Assembly (NCBI GenBank): GCA_026826555.1
Contig: JAKSZT010053928.1
Location: 40,968,806 to 41,032,805 of the forward strand
DNA length: 64,000 bases
Direction of reading: 5' to 3'
From: Tolypeutes matacus
Taxonomy: Eukaryota > Chordata > Mammalia > Cingulata > Chlamyphoridae
Below the pieces are notes generated by a model. It ran no database searches. It had not been told where the DNA came from and saw only the letters and a list, made by a program, of their open reading frames with translations. A program made the position numbers and the translations under genes. This document shows, piece after piece, positions 11,372 to 23,970 of this stretch. Within the stretch, counting starts at the first letter, position 1; the number at the start of each line of letters is the position of its first letter.

Positions 11372-12304
11372 AAAGGTGATTGTGTTAATCACCTCACTGT
11401 GATGATGCTCACTCTGGTTTTTCATCTGTTTAATTTGGTAAACTGGAAATAGATAGGATGAACCTCTCAAGCAGAAAAAATAAAACACTCTTTAGGTAAC
11501 AACTTTTGTATTGCTCTGTGTTGAAGTACGTATATTTCAAAGTGTGTGTTCTTTTTTATACTCCCAACATTATTGGAGAAGTAACCAACAAATAATGTGT
11601 TTCTTAATACCGATTGATATTTTAATATAAAAATAGAATGCAAAAATGCCCATTATCCTGTTTTCTAGATAATTACAGTCAACACGGAAAAATAAAAAGC
11701 AATATATGTACAGCGGTAGAAAATGCAAACAATACCAAGAAGTATAAAGTGAAAATTAAAAGCCTTCATCCCCAAACCCAGCCCTCCCTATTGAAGATAA
11801 CTACTTTGAGCAGTGCATCATAACTTCCAAAAAGGATATATTCATTCATTCATTTGTTTGTTCAGCCTCTATTATATAAAAGTGTTGATATATGCATATG
11901 TATGTATATACACACATAATGTAATACATGTATAATATACATATATGTATAATGTTTTACAAATATAATATATTCATGAACATGTAATACATTATATCTA
12001 TAAGATATATCCTTGTGTGTGTCTATACAGACACCCCTCCCACATATACACTCACTGTCAGTTACAGAGGTTACCTGTACACCAAAGATTTTCCTAGATA
12101 GATAAGCCTATATAATTTTTCCTCTATTTCAAGTACTTTTCTTACATTACTCCCTTTATTCTTTCCATTATTTCTTCCTTCATTTCCATATTTGCAAACG
12201 TTGTAATAAACATTATTGTCTTCTAATTTACAGAATAGACCTTCACCTTTTCATTTTAAGTATGATTATTTAAATAGTTGTTATAATATTAAAGATATTA
12301 TATT
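11372..12304. other. Intergenic; AT-rich simple sequence
   Basis: Alternating TA/CA/TG-rich sequence at 11880-12010. No gene recognised. Confidence 0.5.
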
Positions 12305-12545
12305 AATTCTGGAGGCAGAATACCTGAGTTCAAGCCCTACTTTCACAGCTTACTGGATGTGTGACCTTGCTGAAGTTTTTTTTTTTTTTAAACCTTCTTT
12401 GTGACTCTGTTTCCTTGTCTATAAAATAGGGATGATAATAATATATAGTAATGATCCTGGAGGGCTGTGGTGAAGACTAAACAAGTATATGTAAAACTGA
12501 CTAGATCAGAGAGGAAGTGTGCAATATATATTGGCTATTCCTATT
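12305..12545 (+). repeat. MIR element, nearly full length
   Basis: Good MIR order: ctggaggcagaatacctgagttcaa, then 'ttactggatgtgtgaccttgct', a T run, 'tgtctataaaatagggatgata', and a degenerate 3' third. Confidence 0.85.
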
Positions 12546-13844
12546 TTCCCTCTAATCCCATTTGTTGAAGATCTTAGTCATTGTTGTTTAAATAAGTAAT
12601 ATGTATTAAATTTTATTAACTGCTATAGTGAATCTCTGCTTCCTTTTTGTCTGTTCTGTATTTTTTCTTTTTGGGAAAATTCTACCTTAAAATACCTTAA
12701 TAATACCTTAGAGCCAGTTCTCTAACTTATAAATTCACCAAATTACTAGTTTGCCTAAAATAAAATCCCCTTGAGTGTTTTTATATCCATTTAGTAGCCC
12801 TTAATTTTTGCTATATTTTAAACTATAATAATTATTTTAATGTACCTAAACATCTACTATGACAAATAGTTCTAGGAAGTAAAAAAGGATCAAATTTCCA
12901 ACATATTGGGCATTAGGGGATTGTTTTGCATTGCATAGGTAAGTTTTTCTAGGTTTGTTCAAGTCTCATGATATTTTAAAAAATTCTTTTTCCTAAAGTA
13001 CATTTCATTAAAATAGCATGTTTTCAATAATAATTACTAATCACATGAAATATTTCATATGAAATAGTTAATTTCCATGATGTTTAACTTATAATTTATG
13101 GTATAGTCCTGATAAAAGTAATAGGCAGAAGGAATATTATAACTCTCTTTGAAGTAACAGTGTGATTTAATCCATAAATATGAGTATAATCTCTGTGTAA
13201 TATTGCACTTCATAACATAGTATTATTTTATGAATTAGAGATTTTTTAAAAAACTGAGTTCAAAGAAATTATCTATTTCCTACTTTTTAAATAATACCAT
13301 TGATTAATGCTGATTCTTACTAAACAGAAGTTAGTACTCAGTTGATTTATAAATGAAGTATAGAACAGACATACAGAACATTAAAAATTAGAAATAAAAT
13401 AAAGAATAATCACAGAGAATAGAATATGAAATATAATTTACAAAATATCAGATTTGATCAGTGCTTGTTACCAGAAAAAGATGATTGAGAATGGATGTAT
13501 GAAAAACTCATAAAAATTCCTTAAAGTTTCCAAAAGTCAGTAAAATAGTAAAATAGCAAGAATACATAAATGACATCATTCATGTGATAACTGAAAAAGT
13601 AATGATTTTATATATTTGTAATAAGTATTCATATTTGAAGTCCCTTTTTAAAAATTGACTATGAAATTCCAAGCGATGACATAACAATCATAAGAAAAAT
13701 ATTGGACTCCAAAATTACTGCAAAAATGTTGAATTAAGTAAAGGTATGCATTAGGCAATGGGATGAAATTTTAATTTTTCAAGCAGTTTTTTTAAGGTGT
13801 ACTTGGAAGTCAGCTTTCTCAAACCTAGATATCCACTAGAAGGT
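12546..13844. other. Intergenic, AT-rich
   Basis: No gene or confident repeat seen. Confidence 0.55.
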
Positions 13845-13975
13845 GAGATTCTTGAGGGTAGGGTATGGTCTGTTTTGTTCAATCCTATTTCACCAGCACC
13901 TAGAAGAGATCCTGGTACATACCGGGAACACAATAGACATTTAGCAAATGAATGAATGGATAGGTGGATGGATGA
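13845..13975 (+). repeat. L2 3' end
   Basis: The L2 3' signature is present in order: ggtgagattcttgagggtaggg, then 'tcaccagcacctagaagagatcctggtaca', then 'aatgaatgaatgg'. Confidence 0.85.
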
Positions 13976-14854
13976 ATAAATTTATAACCATGTTGAAAAC
14001 TTACTAGAAAAAATTAAATGCAGTAAAACTATGGGAACTAGGCACCTAGGCAATCTTTTGGTCTGAATATTGAAATTGATCCCAAAAATTGTGTAAAAAA
14101 AACTTTGAATCTGTCCTTAGTTTATCTCTGAGCAGAGGCAGGATACCTTCCAATCATGCACATGTCCTTGTAAAGTGAGATTTTTATGGGAGAGTACTAT
14201 CTTATAGAACCCTATGCTTCAAAGCATAGGGGTTGGCTTTAACTAACAATTCAAAAAAGCAGTAATCCAGGGAGCACAGAGCAAATACATTGCCCCTTGT
14301 AGCTGTCAAAGCTTAACTGTGAAAAACAACCTTTAAAGATGATTTATTATGTTTTAAGCAGCCCAGTCTTATCCCCACATACTCTAAAACCTATTCTTTT
14401 AGTAGTTTATGCCAGCAAAGAGCTAATTTCTCTACCTCTCTCATAGAATTGGGCTTTATCATGATGATATTGGTTTATTTCAAAAAGTATTACAAGAAAT
14501 AACCCTAAAATATTGTAATTGTGTTTTCTGCAAGGTTGATATTGATGTTTTTTTATTACAATGCATGAGGGAATTTTATGTCAGGTTTCATGAAGGTCAA
14601 GTTACATATATTTAGAAACATGATACTTTTGTCTGACAGAGCCTGTAAATTGTCTCACAATCAACTGATCATGTTTGCATTTTTCTCTTGTCTCCTTTTC
14701 AGCTTAGGGATAAAATTCCAGGCCACCTAGTGCAATTGTCTTGATCTCTATGTATGTTTGTATACACACATGTATGTGTGTGTGTATATGTGTGTATGTA
14801 TGCATTAGCTTCACTTCTGGCACCATTTTATATTTCTCCTTATTTTGCTTTCTT
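13976..14854. other. Intergenic; TG/TA microsatellite
   Basis: No gene seen. An interrupted (TG/TA)n microsatellite lies at 14746-14802. Confidence 0.55.
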
Positions 14855-15048
14855 TCTCATATACACTTTTTTTTTTTTTTTTTGCCGGGGGAGAGGGTGA
14901 ACGCAGTCCCCCACTACCATAAATTATGCAGTTGAGTTTCCCACATTTGGGGAAACTGCAGAGGTCAGCACAATGGATAAGGCTCGCCCTGGGAAAACCA
15001 CCTTTGTGATCATGGTATCCCCCCTGCCAGGTAAGTATCTCATATACA
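14855..15048 (-). pseudogene. U1 snRNA retropseudogene with A-tail and target duplication
   Basis: The minus strand from 15038 to 14884 reads as U1 snRNA. Its 5' end ATACTTACCTG is intact, the 5'-splice-site pairing region included, and the rest follows U1 to the 3' end. Compared with U1 as I know it, about 10 bases are missing around the stem that follows 'cttatccattg' (near 14970). The Sm site has a G-to-A change (AATTTATGG). A 17-base A-tail (T at 14867-14883) follows directly. Both sides carry tctcatataca (14855-14865 and 15038-15048). A-tail plus direct repeats indicate L1-mediated copying of U1 RNA. The internal loss, altered Sm site and lack of U1 promoter elements argue against function. 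Confidence 0.95.
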
Positions 15049-17820
15049 TTTAATGTATGTAATCTTAATAGACATGTTTTTATAATTCAAATTAAATTTA
15101 TTGATGGGATTATCAATTAATTATCTATTGATAAATAAAAATAAGTTAATTTTAATTTCAAAACTAAGAATAAAGTAGCAGGTGCTCAAACACTGAGCTA
15201 TACTGGCTTTGTTAAAGTAAAGTAAATTAAGAGAAGTGATTGGGTTATAAATGATTTACCAATTGGCAAGTTGACTTCCTCATTATTAAAAAGCACCAAG
15301 GACAGCTCTTCAAGATATAAAATCCAATGGGGAAAAACTTTGTTAACCTGGAAAATGTCTCCAGATGATACGCATTTGTGGTTCTAAGCTCTTCTGATAT
15401 AAAGGCAAGGATGAAGAGGAAGAGAAGTAAACCAAAAGCATACATGATTAAATAAATTGATAGAGTCAAAATAAGGAGATAAAGTTCTTCAAGGGTGTTT
15501 TAGCTGCATTCTGAGATCCTCAGTGCATTCTGAGAGTATTTAGATGTCCCCAGGTGATAGCTAACATCAGAATCAGACATCCCAATGAAAACTTTCAGGT
15601 TGATAGGGAAAGCATTTGTTGAAAAAGATTTGTCAGAGTCATTTAATGTCTGAATCTCTTTCTCATCTCTGCTCTTGTTTTATCTCACTGGACTAGGTTT
15701 CTGGCATCTCCCTGCGGTGACTTTCATGGAGGAACCCCATTGTTCTTTCCTCAGTTACCTGCCCCAAATACCACTTCCCAGAATAGAGGCTAAATCTGCC
15801 TGCTACAGCCTGGGCACAAGCATGGATATCATTTTCGCCCCTTTCTCATATTTTGCACAGGACAGTTGAGGGCCATATATCAAGGAAGAAAAGGCCTGAA
15901 GACAGTCTCTCTGTCTGAATTGGCAGATGGGTCAGTCTTTCAGGCCCCGAGGCAGGTTGTAAATGGCCAGGGAGTTTTCTGCAGGGTTGTATTTCCTTGG
16001 GACTGGGAGGCAGATGACCTTTAGATTCCTGAGAAGGTTCTGAAAATGTAGTATATTATGACTTTACTCCACCAAATCCCCCTTTTCCTCCTAAGCACTC
16101 AACCAGACACTCCTCATTTACTGAACTCATAAAATTTCCACTAATGAATGGAACTAATTGTCCCCTAGTTTCAGACCTGGGTTCTGTTGCCTCGACATTT
16201 TAGTATTATGGGTAGGATTGGGGCCAAATCATTATAGATGGTGCCAGGGACTCTAATTATGCACTAGAAAGGTCAGGCAGAGCGTCTTTTTTTTCCCTTC
16301 TAAAACACACAAATTAATTTATAGCCTCCTAAAATCCACACTTAAAAAGAGTTTTGCTTTGAAGAGCTGCAGAAAGCCACTGTGTTTTCTTTAAAATTTG
16401 TCCCCTATCAGTTTTATAAACTGAAGGTATAATTAAGAAATAACGTTGGCTCGGGGGTCTTGGCGTCCCCAGCAGATAAAATCATTTCCTTAGGTTTATT
16501 TGTTTCTTAGGGTTTTCCCTCCATTTAGAAGTACGAAAGAAGGAGAAAGTCATAAAATTAAATATACCTTTGGTAAACCTTTGAATTTTGACACAAGGTA
16601 GAGCAGGGTCTCCAGGTAGGAGGATAAGAATATAAACGTAATCTGATTGACCTGCAGAACTTTTAAAAACATACATGCCTGTTTTCTTTAATCCTTACGG
16701 TTTGGGAAGGAGAAATGAGGAAAAGAATGGTAGTGGTGAGCAAACACTTCTTGTGTACTCTTCCATTTTTCTGATTAGAAAGCATTGTAATAAACATTTG
16801 ACACTTAGCGATACGATATTTGCTAATTTACAAATATTGTTTGTACTGGGCCTTGTCCTGTTTGCTTTCTGATTGATTCCTACGGGGCGGGGAGGAGAAG
16901 CGGGGAGACAATCCCTGCAGGCTGCGTTTGCAGTCCCTGTACCAGATGATTTCTACCTGGGCTTAGTCAATGAGAAGCACTGACAGGGAGCAGAGGGAGG
17001 GTAAAGGGGGAAAGCCAGGGTATTTCTTCCCCCACCCTCTCTGACTCAAGCAGCGGCTCTCTCAGTGTCTGCAACTTTTTCATGGCTCCTCAATGGATAG
17101 ATCTTCTGTGGTTCAAATTTTTCCAGTAACCCTGGCCATGGGGCTCCAGTAAGCTGCCTCCTCCCTTGATTCTGCAGGCGTCCTGCACTCTTAATCTCTG
17201 GGTTGCCTCTCCATCCTGTTTGTCTCTTCAGTTCTTTCAACACCCGAGGAACCAATTCCTGGTTCTCAATTTCCTCTGTTTTAAATACTTAAGAGTAATT
17301 TTTAACTTCCTGGTTGGAATTAATTGATATACCACTATAACATTTAATTTTTGAACAAAGTAAAGAAAACTGAAAGAAGACCTTCTACATGAGTTGATAT
17401 GAAATCAGCCACAAAGGCCCAACCAAAACTTTCTTAAGCAAAATAGTGTATTTCATAGCCTGCATAACTAAAAGACCAAGGGTTGCAGCTTGATTCAGGG
17501 GTCCAACAGTGTTACCATTCATTTCACTAGCTTGGTTTCTTGGGCTTTTTGTTTGTTTGTCTGTCTCCTCTGGATTGGCATCATTGTCAGCCTTTGTCTC
17601 ACTTTGCCATAATGCGAACTCCAAAAGAAGACAAAATGTACTTCCCTAATAGCTACCAGCCCTCTTGAGGTGGCCAGTCTGGCTTGCTGGGTCAGCCCCC
17701 TGGCTCTGACCATTTCAGTGATTGTCTTTACTAGTCCCAGGTTGCCCCACTTCCTGCACAGCCCATAGAGCCAGGCTCCATCCTGTGTCTGACCCAGTTT
17801 CTCTGCTTAGAGAGATGCTT
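15049..17820. other. Intergenic; possible old LTR remnant near 17040-17340
   Basis: No gene recognised. The stretch 17040-17340 (ggaaccaattcctggttctc, ctgttttaaatactta) has the flavour of an old LTR end on one strand, but I cannot assign it. Confidence 0.45.
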
Positions 17821-18314
17821 CCCTACAAAGGTGTTTTTTTCTTTTTCTTTCTTTTTTTTTTTTTTAAGATTTATTTATTTACTTTATCCATTTTAAACCC
17901 CCCCTTCCCCATTTTGCTGTTTTTGTGTCCATTCGCTGGGCAATTCTCTGTGTCTGTTTCCTGCCATCTCTTCTCATCCTCCTCCTCCAGTCTTCACCAG
18001 GATTCGATCCTGGAGACCTCCGATGTAGGAGAGAGGTGTTCTGCCACCTGTGCCACCTTGGTTCCTGATTTTTGGAGCTTTTGGAGCATCTCGTCTTGTC
18101 TCTCCCCTGCATCTCTCTCCTGTTACGTCATCATCTTGCTGCATGGCTCCCGGGGCCTGGCGGCTCTCTGGCACACAGAGCCTGGCAGCCCATGCGCCTT
18201 CTATATATATATTTTTTATTTTACCAGGAGGTCCTGGGGATCGAACCCAGGTCCCTCCATATGGCAGACGGACACCCAACCATTTGAGCCACATCCACCC
18301 CCTACAAAGGTGTT
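17821..18314 (-). mobile_element. Full-length SINE with two tRNA-like blocks
   Basis: The insert 17836-18299 is on the minus strand, bounded by a perfect 15-bp duplication ccctacaaaggtgtt (17821-17835, 18300-18314). Read on the minus strand it starts gggggtggatgtggctcaaa with B box gggttcgatccccagg, then an unrelated ~110-base middle with gcgcatgggctgccagg. A second tRNA-like block follows (ccaggatcgaatcctgg, near 18000), then a region with gggcagcgaatgg-like words and the TAAATAAATAAATCTT/A tail. The long open frames across it, on both strands, are by-products. It is the clearest single copy of the SINE embedded in the composite retroposons. Confidence 0.9.
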
Positions 18315-19675
18315 GACTGAGCTTGTCATGTGATTTTTGTGTTTCACACATACTCTTATGAAAAGACCAGCAATTCCTAGTGGTCACTAATGGCTTGTAA
18401 TCAACATATGGCCCAGCAAACAGTGAAGGAAATGAATAACTACTTTGTCTTGAAATGTAAATTTAAAAATTATTCAACCCTAGTAAAAGCCCAATTTGCC
18501 TTTTGTGATTTCATAAAAACAAAGTCCACAAATCTGGAAGTCAATAAAACAGGCAATAAGACTGGTGGGATTTCAGGAGACCAATGAAGAGCATTCTTCT
18601 CTTCCTCTCCTGATTTTTGAACAAATTTAAGTAAATAGAAAGAGCCAGAGAGACAAAGAGTGGGCGATTTTTATTGGATATTTGTAGCATCCAATAAGAA
18701 ATGGAGGCCCTTCTCACAAGTCTAGGCTCACCCAAGGAAAAGATTAGGTCTGCAGAGTAGACATACTCAGTAAGGGTTGCTGCTTTATACTTCTGAGTCC
18801 TCAAAGAGAAAATGAGATGGAACTTTGGAACTACTTCTAGAAAGTGAGTGTTGATGCTGACCTATGTGTGGTTGACCCCTGGAACAGGAGCAGAGCAGAA
18901 TGCATCCATCATAGTTAATCCAAATAGAGGAGAAAGGGCCCGAATTGAGCATGATCAATTGCTTTTCACCAATGAGATACCATACTTCCCTTCAGGAGTG
19001 GGTAGAATTTGTCAAGTGGGTAGATGGTTCTATTTTCTGGGCTCAAGCCAAAATTCTGGGGGAGAAATGAAGAGTTCTATCTACAAACACCTATAGAATA
19101 TGTATAATGCTATTTGATCTATCATTGGATATTTGAGCTTACTATTGGATAAAGGCTTCATAAATGTAATGCATTAAAATGTGAAGCATGTAGCAAATGA
19201 TTACAGAAAATCAGCATAATGATTATCACTTAAGTGGGAGCTCAATACCAAATCCTTACTGGACTTGCACAAAAGAAACTGTGGATAATAGACCAGGCCA
19301 TTAGTTTTATTGTCTGGTGATTATAGGAAGCACAAATAAGATTTTGGAACTTCATTCTAGAAGCATGGCATATCAATCAAAAGAAATTATTTTGACATTA
19401 AGTGTTACTGTTCTCCCACAGGGAGTTTGATATGATTTTACATGACCAATGAAACCCAAATCCATGTTCATGAAATAGAGGACAAGGCTATTGGTTGGGT
19501 AAGCATTACAAAAGCCAGAGAGAAAGAATTCCTTAGAAAACTGTGTTCTTCCACTGGGATAATGGACAGAGATTAAGATGCTGTACCTTCTGATGAAGAC
19601 ATTTTAATTTCTTCACAGGGGTTTCTGGAAAGTGTTTTAATCCCTAAGAATAACTGCTATAAAATTAAAGACCTG
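18315..19675. other. Intergenic, no recognisable feature
   Basis: No gene, RNA or clear repeat seen. Confidence 0.5.
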
Positions 19676-19745
19676 GGTGGGGATGCAACATGTACTTGGC
19701 AGTGAGCATGCTATACTTCCATCATGGCTCAGGTTCCAATAGATA
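19676..19745 (+). repeat. Degenerate tRNA-derived SINE head
   Basis: Sequence from gggtggggatgcaac through gcagtgagcatgc to ggctcaggttccaa follows the A-box/B-box spacing of the local SINEs, but is heavily diverged and has no A-tail. Confidence 0.4.
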
Positions 19746-19794
19746 AGGGACCTTGACTACATTTAAGAATAGCTCTATTTTGTGTTAGCTTTTT

Positions 19795-20345
19795 TGTTGT
19801 TGTTGGCAAGACCTTATTTATAAAAACTTTTTGTTTTGAAATAACTTTAAACTTAGAGAATATTTGCAAGAATAATACAGAGAGCTCCTGTATAACCTTT
19901 ACTCAGATTCCTTGATCATTAGTATTTTGCCACATTTCCTTTATCATTCTCAATCTCCCACTTCCTTTTTCACCTTCTTTCCTTCCCTGTCCCCCACCTC
20001 TCTCTCTATACACACACACACATATATACACATATATAAATTTGTTTCTGAACCATTTAAAAGTAAGTTGAAGATATAATACCTCTTTATCCCTAAATAA
20101 GTCAGTGTTTATTTCTTAAGAATAAGGGAATTGTCTTATATAACCATAGTACAATGATCAGGACTGGAAAATTAACATTAATACAGTATTACTGTTTAGT
20201 CTACAAGACATCTAAATCTTGCTAATCATCCAAATAATGTCCTTCATATAGTTGGGCATTTAATTCTGACTATCCCTGGATTCTGGTTTTCAAAAAATGG
20301 TAGATACAGAAATCAAGAGGTACCTGTTAGTGAGACACAGGTTGG
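19795..20345 (-). mobile_element. Old L1 (L1M-type) 3' UTR
   Basis: The plus strand shows the reverse of an L1M 3' UTR: ttgaaataactttaaacttag, 'aatacagagagctcctgtata', 'aaccatagtacaatgatca', 'aattaacattaatacagta'. A TC/AC/AT microsatellite (20000-20040) has grown inside it. Confidence 0.7.
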
Positions 20346-22150
20346 CCTTTCCTATACTTGGATTGATTGCTCCCTTGTGTAATATAAAACCTGAAAAGGA
20401 AGTCTCCTAAGGCTTTCTTTCACAGAAACTTCCTAGTACCACTTACAGGTCGTATGTAGTGTTAAACAGCAGACTAAGACCTCTGGATTCCTTAAAAACT
20501 CTCTACCAATTTCTGAATACCCCATGGATGGTTCCAGGAGTACTTCCCAGCAGCACTCCACCCCGATGTGAGGCATCTGCCGTTATTCTTTTCAAGTCTG
20601 CTCTGATTCCCCAAGTGGTATCATCCCCTCGACATACAAAAGTTTACTGCCAACACTGGTCCTTGGATTGTTTTGCTTCCTATTAGTGACCCCAAGAAAT
20701 TTCATTGAGCTTTGTGATTCCACAGAGATTTTGATGAAACCTGACACTATGCAGTCCCCTAATTCTTTTACTTGCATCTGCTTATTTTCACAGTCCTTCC
20801 TCTCCCCAATAAATCCTTCCTGTCCTCCCAGCCATTTTCATTCTCATTAGAGCTCCAAAGCCAATACTTTAGGCCCAAGGCTCCTGATTCACTCTGAACC
20901 TTTCACTACCCAAACTTATTCTACCAGAAAGAGGCTTGTCTCTTACATCTTCTCAGGTTTGCGATGCTGATCATTATAGACTAGCCTATGTGTCTACATA
21001 TTGCAGAAAATACACAAAAACACACATATATACACACACACATGCACATATATATATATATATATCATATATATATGTCATGTGAACAGATTTAACTGAG
21101 ACCCTTATATTGCCAGCATCAGAATCTTAGCCCTCATGTGGTCTTGTCAGGAAGGAGATGGATTCAATGTCAGGTTTATATAGCTGATCTAATCTACTTG
21201 CAGCTACCTACTCTTTCCTGTGATATACATTTTTAATAAATTAATTCGTAACTAAGCTACCATTTGATGGCAAGCTAAAGTGGATTTGCTGCCATTAGGG
21301 CACAGAGAAGAAACTGGTGAAGGACAAAGTTCAGAAAACTATGTTCTTAAGGCTTTTTTGTAGAATAAATGATAGAATAAAGGAAATTTAATATTAATAT
21401 GCTAGGGTTATCTTCAAGAAATTTGTTAGGGCATCTTAAGCAAAATGCCTACCTGCAATTTTGGTAATATTCTGAACGTCCCTTGTTAGGTTAGCAGAAG
21501 TCTAAGAGATGAATAGAGAGTTAAGATTTCAATATTCATGAAAAGGAAATTACAGTATCTTTATTAAAATTATGTAATTATGACTATCAAAAAACTAAGT
21601 ACATATTGACCGCTAATTACCTATATTCATATAGTTAGAAAGGAATTTTTAAATGAATGTTATGACTTGGCCCAGATAAATACCTTTTCATTTTTTAAAT
21701 GGCCCTCACTGTGGTTTTCTTCCTAGAGGTCATTTTTGCAGTGGGCAGCAATGCTGCTGAGCTTAAAACAAGTATGACCTATGCTAATTGCTTGACCTTA
21801 TCTGAAACCATTGTCTCTTTGGTCTGTTTTGTGCTTCTGATGATCCTGCCATACTTCTCTCCAGGCTTTTCTCTTTAGTTCTTTGTTTGATTTTATAGAA
21901 GGAACAGCAGATCCCCTGATGTGGACTCTGCTTCTCTCTTTATGTCTTTGCTTTATATTTTTATTCACTTCCAGTTTGGAACTTCCTTGAAGAGAAACAT
22001 GGATTCCATTAGCTTAGGGTTAGCGCCTCTTCCAATGAACATTTATGTTGACTTATGTTAGATTTAGTTGAAATCTTACAGTATGTCACACTTGGCTCTC
22101 TGAAATCCATCTTTAAAAGGAAACAATTCTATTTGGGCTGATTTTAAAGT
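20346..22150. other. Intergenic; CA/TA microsatellite
   Basis: No gene seen. Simple repeat (acacacatatatacacac to atatatat) lies at 21010-21077. Confidence 0.5.
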
Positions 22151-22497
22151 TTTGGTAATGAATAGTGGTAATCGTAGCACAACGTTGTGAATGTAATTAA
22201 CAGCACTGAATTAGGTATGGGAGTGTGGTTAAAAGGGGAAATTTTAGGTTATGTTTTATTAGAATAATAATTTTAAAAACATAGGGCTGTACAACACAAT
22301 GAACTATTCTAAACGATGGACTATAGTTAATAGTACAATTATAAAAATGTTCTTTCATGAATTGTAACAAATGTACCACACTAATACAAGGTGTTAACTC
22401 TGTATTTTATGTGTGGTTTATGTAAATGTACAAATTCTCTGATAAAAAAAGGGAACAAAATAAACCAAAGAGGATAAAAAAAAAAAAAAAAAAAAAA
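22151..22497 (+). mobile_element. L1 3' UTR, 5'-truncated copy with A-tail
   Basis: Matches the xenarthran-type L1 3' UTR: 'taattaacagcactgaatta', 'gatggactatagttaatagt', 'ttctttcatgaattgtaacaa', 'ccacactaatacaaggtgtt'. It ends in a ~23-base A-tail at 22475-22497. Related tails appear at 31510-32540 (reversed), 33965-34162 (reversed), 50440-50656 and 59361-59607. Confidence 0.8.
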
Positions 22498-22974
22498 CCC
22501 ACAAAGGAACACTATGACTTTTATAATTAAGGCTTTTCCCCGATTTGAAACAGACTTAGGATTTCTGCTTTAGGCTTCTGCTCAATATGCATGATTTTCA
22601 TTTGTTCTGAACCTGAGATTTTGAAGATGTGATTTAAACATTTTAAACTCACAGTAGCCTCCTCACTTAGGTATACAGGTTTGAAACTTTTAGGTATATA
22701 GGTTCCACATTGCTGCTTTAGTGTAGCTGCTTGGGTGTATGATTGTGACTGTAAGCACTGATGAAAGGTCAGCAATACTTTTAAAATATCAACTACTAAT
22801 GAAACCATCATGGTTTAAGTTCATAATGTCTTTGGCAAAATGCCTTCTGCATGTGAGTCAAACCAGCCCTTTCTCACTTATAGCTGCATATGACCGATTG
22901 ACAGGACTACAAAACTATATAATTCAGGACTAATATGCTAGTATCTCCTATTAATTGTACCCTGATTACATCTC
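22498..22974. other. Intergenic, no recognisable feature
   Basis: No gene or repeat recognised. Confidence 0.5.
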
Positions 22975-23150
22975 ATGCATATTATATACAACATCTCATT
23001 TATCATTAGAATGACTCTATATTCTTCATTGTTCAGATGAAGAAAAAGAGCTGTGGTTTAAAAGCTTGCCTCAAATCACACAATGGCAAAGTGAGAATTT
23101 GAACTCAAGTCTCTGGCCCCAAAGCCTATGCTTAGAATGATTATGGGATG
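22975..23150 (-). repeat. MIR element
   Basis: Reverse MIR words on the plus strand: 'tcattgttcagatgaagaaaaaga', 'cctcaaatcacacaatggcaaag', 'gaatttgaactcaagtctc'. Confidence 0.75.
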
Positions 23151-23219
23151 TAATTTCATTTAGAAAATATGTTTTAAGCACCTAAATGTCCTATGCTAGT
23201 ATGGTGGAATACGAAGTTT

Positions 23220-23970
23220 TGCTAAGATTTGGTTCATTCTTTCATAGAACTTATACTTTAAATCAGGGATATAAGAGAGACAAATGAAGTACCTTAACAC
23301 ACAAGGAAGGGGGGAAACGGATGAGTGTAGAGTGATGAAAAATGGCCTTGTAGAGTGATGCTTGGCCTAAGGTTTATATCAAGGACAAGTTACAGGTAAG
23401 TGGATAGGATGTGGAAGGCAGTTGCACAGAGTGAGCAAACATGAAATTGGAAGTGAGCAAAAATGTACATTCAGCGGTACCTTCCTTCCTGAGGGAGGGT
23501 CTGTATTTGATTCATTCCTGAATCTATAGTACCCAATGTGATAGTTAATCATCAGATGTCCAGAGAATATTGTGGGCTGAAACACTGAGGAATTTTGTCT
23601 ACAGAAGGATGGGTTTTGATTTGAAGGGGGAAAAGAGGAAGGAAAGGTGGCTGGGATTATCTGTAAGAGGCTCTTAAGATCCTTTCTAGCACGAAAAAGT
23701 ATGATTCTCTGAATGTCAGGTTATAGTATAGGAATTGATCTGCTAGGAAATAGAAAACCATTGAATGTTTTGGAGAAGAAAAATGACATAATGAAACAAG
23801 TGTTGTAAAAAATAATCTGATCTGGGAGATAGAAAGATGTCAGGGAAATGAATTAGTAAGACTGTAAAAATTTGGTTATGAGGGAGTTCTCCTTCAGCAT
23901 ATGATGTAGAGGGCTGGAAACAGTAAAATGCCCAGTCTAACAACAGGAGCAGACAAGATAAACTACAAAA
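23220..23970 (+). repeat. Old unclassified interspersed repeat, diverged
   Basis: Contains the same word order as the copy at 9700: 'catagaacttatactttaaat', then 'accattgaatgttttggagaag' followed by 'aaaaatgacataatg', and 'gatagaaagatg'. Not nameable by eye. Confidence 0.45.

Noticed and set aside
14884..15038. Functional U1 gene
   Set aside because: A-tail, target duplications, internal loss and altered Sm site mark it as a retrocopy, and no snRNA promoter element was seen upstream (to the right on the minus strand).
17722..18387. Overlapping frames of 203 (plus strand) and 137 (minus strand) codons as a possible gene
   Set aside because: Both run through the full-length SINE bounded by its 15-bp duplication. 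SINEs of this type carry few stops, and the residues show no domain.
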